The notes under the pieces were generated by a model, which worked only from the letters and a program-made list of their open reading frames with translations, was not told the origin of the DNA and did no database searches. This document shows positions 60,026 to 64,000 of a DNA stretch of 64,000 nucleotides, piece by piece; the stretch's first letter is position 1, and each line of letters opens with the position of its first letter. Made by a program: the position numbers and the translations under genes. Source of the stretch: Ecdyonurus torrentis (Eukaryota > Arthropoda > Insecta > Ephemeroptera > Heptageniidae). The stretch is from positions 15,770,350 to 15,834,349 of the forward strand of contig OX439137.1 of the NCBI GenBank assembly GCA_949318235.1, given 5' to 3'.

Positions 60026-60232
60026 ATAAAAATAAATACGTAAATATTATGCTAGATCATTTTCAGAACCATTTTTTTTAATACAACATAATCTATGCTA
60101 TACTGCATAAAAACTATAGCATAAATAATAAGTTGTACAGAAGCATAATTATTAATGTTGTTCTAATGTAGCATAATTTATGCTAAAATGATATAAATTG
60201 AGCATAAATTACGCAATTTCTTTCTTTCCGTG
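60026..60232. mobile_element. GCATAAT-type element, copy 3
   Basis: ACGTATAAAAATAAATACG to AGCATAAATTACGCAATTTC and TTTCCGTGTATA. Same order of boxes as 11115-11337. Confidence 0.62.
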
Positions 60233-60401
60233 TATAAACAATCTGCACTGTTTTTATTATTAGTTAATTTTTTTTTCTCTATTACTCACTTAAAAACTGT
60301 AAAAAAAAAATTACTCGAAAATAGAAACATCAGTTTCATGTCACTCAATATCTAAAAAAAAGTTACAGTTATAGGATACACTAAATTGCAAGAAGTAAAC
60401 A

Positions 60402-60600
60402 CGGATAAAAAAAAAAAAAAAAAAACGTACTATAATAATATGCTTCCTCATGTTCAGCACAATTTCTTTAATACAGCATAATTTATGATAAATTCATTAT
60501 AACTATGTTCCAAAGTATAAATATATAGTTGTACAGCATAATTATATATGTTGTTATAATTTAGAATAATTTATGCTATAATGATATAAATGCACTATAG
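60402..60600. mobile_element. GCATAAT-type element, copy 4
   Basis: ACACGGATAAA, a poly(A) run, then ACAGCATAATTTATGATAA and TATGCTATAATGATATAAATG. The right end is not clear. Confidence 0.5.
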
Positions 60601-60737
60601 TTTGAATGCACCTTTTCTCGCAAAAGTCTCCCTCTCAAAAAGCGCATGGCATGGTCACATCATGGCGTGGCAGTGGTTTGATTGATGTGCCTTTATTTCA
60701 TTTGACTAATTGTATTATACATACTCATTTTGTGTCC

Positions 60738-61060
60738 CTTAAAGGTGTAGAACACCTTGAACAAAAAAAATTGTGTAATATCCTAACAAACCTGAAAATC
60801 AACGTTGATTTGGCCAAAGTCATTGATTTCGAATTTAATTTCCATTCACAAAATGACACTGGCAGTCACTGACGTCACAGCTTTCCCAGTTTAATCTGTA
60901 TCCTCACAATTTGGAGAGAAAAATTGTAATGTAAGTAACCCGATCTACAATATAAATTATAGACCTGGACTTCATGATCTTATCAATTTTTTATAAAGTT
61001 GCCTATTTTACAGGGGTAGCCCATTTTGTGAGTTTAAAGAAGGTTTAAAGGACATAGTCC
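60738..61060. repeat. Possible further repeat block
   Basis: Begins CTTAAAGGTGTAGAACACC and contains CAGTCACTGACGTCACAGC. It adjoins the foldback at 61120. No second copy is seen here, so its borders are uncertain. Open frame 60606-60872 runs into it and is not convincing. Confidence 0.3.
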
Positions 61061-61119
61061 TATCTCTTAAATATTACCGTTTATGACTCATTGTTTTAAG
61101 GCTATATAGTATTCCTCTT

Positions 61120-61470
61120 GTCTTAAAGAGAAAGTTCAGAGGTTATTACAACATGGCTTCTTCAATGTTGGATAATGAAATAAAGTCCTCATAAACTCAC
61201 GTATGATGATCTAATTTCCGTAGCCCCGCAAAGTTGTGATAATTCTGCGAGATTTGCAACCCATCCCGTATCTTTGACGTCATAGTTACGGCTTTATTAT
61301 GGCAAATATTGTGGGTTGCATATCTCGCAGGATGAAAGCAAGTTTGCGGAGCTATCATGGAGCTACGGAAGGGCTTTGGGGAATTATATCTGAGTTAATG
61401 AACTTATTATCTCATTATCTATAACAATGAAAAAGCCATGTCGTTGTAATCCCTGGATTTCCCATTTACG
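61120..61470. mobile_element. Foldback MITE with TTACAACATGGCTT arms
   Basis: The left arm (GGTTATTACAACATGGCTTC, then TTGGATAATGAAATAA) is mirrored by the right arm (CATTATCTATAACAATG, AAGCCATGTCGTTGTAATCC). Inner pair CCGTAGCCCCGCAAA / GCGGAGCTATCATGGAGCTACGG. Contains TTTGACGTCATAG. Confidence 0.7.
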
Positions 61471-61736
61471 GTCAGAGAAATCGTGCTGTAACGAGAATAG
61501 TTGGTGGTAGTGTTTTTGGGAACGGGGGTTAAAAAATAGGAGCCTGTGCGAATAAAGTTGATGAGCGTATAGAAATAATTATAATAATATACATATTAGC
61601 TTAATAATAATATCAATAAGAGTAAAAAATAGAGTAACTCTAATGGAATTTAATAGCATTGTATCAAATTAAATAAAATCACAAATTAAATACGTATTCT
61701 AGTTCATTTTCAGCATAATTTGTTAATAATACAGCA

Positions 61737-62044
61737 TATATGGTGTATGCGGATGACGTCATATTTATTGCACTTGGAGGTCATACTGGAGTAGTGAATA
61801 ACATTGCTCAGCATAGGACAAACTTCATTTAAGGCAATTATCTTTAAGAAATCGATGCATTTTCTGTTATTGCTATTTTTCTCACATACTTGAGAAACTA
61901 ATTCAACATATTTACAGCATCAATGCTCTCAAAAATATTGCATAGTGGTTTTAAACAGGCAAAATGATTTATTTTCCTATGCCACCCATGTTATTGAGTT
62001 ATCCAACATGGCGTTGACTTTAACATGAATGAATAGACTCTATA
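61737..62044 (+). mobile_element. TATAGGG MITE, copy 11 (nested)
   Basis: Starts TATATGGTGTATGCGGATGA and ends AATGAATAGACTCTATA. It is inserted in a GCATAAT-type element (61680-62510). Confidence 0.85.
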
Positions 62045-62149
62045 GGACAATTTATGCTGTAATACACGCAATTACTACGATAATACAGCAAAAATATTAT
62101 CTTGTACAGCATAATTATTTATGCTGTTCTAATATAGCATCATTTATGC

Positions 62150-62461
62150 TATAGGCTCTATGTATTCATGTTAAAGTCGATGTCATGTTGGATAACTCAT
62201 TAACATGGGTGACATAGGGAAAAAAAAAACATTTTGCCAGTTTAAAAACACTAATGCAATAATTTTGAGAGCATTGATGTTGTAAATATGTTGAATTAGT
62301 ATCTCAAGTATGTGAGAAAAATAACAAATATCACAAAATTAACCGATTTCCCAAAGAAAATTGGCATAAATGAAGTTTGTCCTATGCTGAGCAATATTAC
62401 GCACTACTCCAGTATGGCCTCCAAGCGCAATAAATATGACGCCATCCGCATACACCCTATA
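62150..62461 (-). mobile_element. TATAGGG MITE, copy 12 (nested, inverted)
   Basis: Starts TATAGGCTCTATGTATTCAT and ends GCCATCCGCATACACCCTAT. Inserted in the same GCATAAT-type element as copy 11, facing the other way about 105 bp away. Confidence 0.85.
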
Positions 62462-63129
62462 ATAACTTATATACAGCATAAATTTCATAATTTATATTTT
62501 CCATATGTGAAATTGAGCAATGTCCATCCCATACATGAAATATATAACAAAAAAAAGTTGGGTTGAGATAATTTTTCTTGTATTATTGTCCGACACTTCC
62601 TGATGTTATCTCTGACCATACTTTGCAAACGTCAATGTTTAGTTTAAAACTTATAAACACCACAAACTTCCTACAGGATGTAAGGGAAAATTTATAACTT
62701 AAACATTTTATTGAAATGTTTTGAAGCAATAATATGTACTGGAAAATGTAAGTATAATTTATTTTATTCTTAAAGGGATATATATTAGCCTTAAAATATT
62801 AATAGACTGCATAAGATTCATGAGATTTTAGTATTATTTATACATATATAATGTCCATCAACCTATCGGTACCCTCACAAGCTAGGTTTGACAATAACTG
62901 TAAAGTAGGCAACTTTAGGAATTCATGACGTCATCAATTCTGCACTTGCACAGAAAAAATTTACTATACCTATGGTAGGTACATGTATCCTGTATGTTGC
63001 AATAGGTTCACTTTAATTTGAAACTACGTGAATTCAAGTGAATTCACTTAATCTAAGTGAATCACACCTTTATTGTTGCACATCATATTACACCTGTATT
63101 AGGTATCAGTCCCGTCTCATAATTTATCA

Positions 63130-63474
63130 TTAAAGGAATAGACCAGAGAAAAACATAAGCACTTAGATCACAAAACACTTGATGGGATTTACATAAATAA
63201 CATTAGTTTGTCTCAAAACCCAACAGTAGTCCCGTAGCAGTGATCATAATATTCAATTTATGCAACCCGCACAACATTTTCATACTCATTTTTGCATGTT
63301 TCTGACGTCATAAACATGAATTTTCACGCAAATTACATACTTTATACAGTTTTTTCACGCTCTCTCGTGGGGCTACATTAACATTTAGGTAAAAATTGTC
63401 ATCAGTTTTGAAGATCCCATTTTGTGTTTATTCATTAAAAAGCACATGATGTTTTATGTGGTCTATGGCTTTAA
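63130..63474 (+). mobile_element. TTAA-flanked MITE, copy 9
   Basis: Starts TTAAAGGAATAGACCAGAGA, ends TTATGTGGTCTATGGCTTTAA; the best preserved copy, TTAA on both sides. Confidence 0.88.
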
Positions 63475-63925
63475 GAGTTTTTTTAATAATAAATTATTTT
63501 TATTGAGAGAACATAAAAGGTATACTTACATGGTCCTCTGACATATTTGAACATAATTATCTTGTCAGAGATTTGTAAAAAATAAAGATTGAACATACAG
63601 TATATAATGTTAAATTATTAATACATTAGAACAAGATTAAGTTTTTTTTTTTAGACCAGTAATATTTTATAGGTTGTTCACAATCAGTGGCGGTCCTACA
63701 GGGGGGATTGAGGGGCGGATATCCCCGGGCCCACTAGGTTTGGGGGGCCCGGGACGAGGCCTACATACAAAAAATTCAAATAAGCTAAAAAAAAAAAGAA
63801 AAAAAAAAAAGGAACTTAAGGGACGGGAAGAAGAGAGAGAGAGAGAGAGAAGTTTAAGAACCAATTTAATGATTTTCATTAGTAAAATTATTCCTAGCAA
63901 ACAAATTATCCAAACAAATTTATAA

Positions 63926-63959
<34 letters not shown>

Positions 63960-64000
63960 AAAGCATAATATAAATCTACAGATAAAATACAATATCTCTT

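Larger units (their letters stand above)
61680..62510. mobile_element. GCATAAT-type element, copy 5, split by two MITEs
   Basis: Pieces at 61680-61736, 62045-62149 and 62462-62510 carry the family boxes (TTTTCAGCATAATTTG, ACAGCATAATTATTTATGCT, ACAGCATAAATTTCATAATT). Two inverted TATAGGG MITEs separate them. Confidence 0.6.
59721..64000. other. Repeat-rich stretch upstream of receptor B
   Basis: Holds GCATAAT-type, TATAGGG and TTAA-flanked elements and the foldback at 61120. At 63686-63760 a GC-rich block begins CAGTGGCGGTCCTACAGGGG and runs to CCCGGGACGAGGCC; such CAGTGGCGG starts are common at transposon ends, but no partner end is seen before the window stops. A GA-rich run lies at 63827-63850. 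No gene is supported. Confidence 0.55.

Noticed and set aside
60606..60872. 88-residue plus-strand open frame
   Set aside because: Runs into a repeat-like block beginning at 60738 and shows no domain or splice support.

Overview
This is a strongly AT-rich window of animal nuclear DNA. Genes are split by GT-AG introns, introns of 0.1 to 3 kb are packed with short inverted-repeat elements, and long microsatellites are everywhere. The coding content is metazoan: a sterol reductase, and type I membrane receptors with EGF, fibronectin III and a farnesoic-acid-O-methyltransferase-like (FAMeT, Pfam Methyltransf_FA) region. It is probably a non-vertebrate animal (tunicate, cnidarian and sponge are all conceivable), but I cannot name the lineage from sequence alone.

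Layout. 1-7348 is mostly non-coding AT-rich DNA with several MITEs and one isolated terminal exon (3550-3803, minus) encoding a transmembrane segment and short tail. 7349-9520 (minus) and 17659-20364 (plus) are two complete three-exon 7-dehydrocholesterol reductase (DHCR7-type) genes. They lie head to head as an inverted duplication about 8.1 kb apart, with identical intron positions and near-identical 3' ends. 22157-40040 (minus) is receptor gene A (15 exons, 769 aa predicted). 44971-59653 (minus) is its paralogue, receptor gene B (16 exons, 817 aa predicted). The rest, up to 64000, is repeat-rich non-coding DNA.

The two receptors share one architecture: signal peptide, a novel N-terminal region, a FAMeT-like region, a Cys-containing linker, EGF module(s), two FN3-like modules, one transmembrane helix and a tyrosine-motif tail ending with a conserved YDDI-x-NVR. 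Exon phases match exon by exon, the initiator ATG of both is split by an intron (AT|G), and gene B uses two GC-AG introns where gene A uses GT-AG. No kinase or phosphatase domain is present. They look like a tandem family of adhesion or signalling receptors with SH2-docking tails, and this is the best candidate for an undescribed system here. The sterol reductases act in a separate process; nothing in the sequence ties them functionally to the receptors.

The non-coding DNA is dominated by at least fifteen MITE or foldback families. They include a TA-flanked family of about 305 bp (12 copies), a TTAA-flanked family of about 345 bp (9 copies), nested insertions, and an hAT-like element with a perfect 8-bp target duplication and GGGTCC-rich subterminal arrays. 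Many of these unrelated families carry the palindrome TGACGTCA. All coordinates and splice sites were read by eye; no alignment or database search was run.
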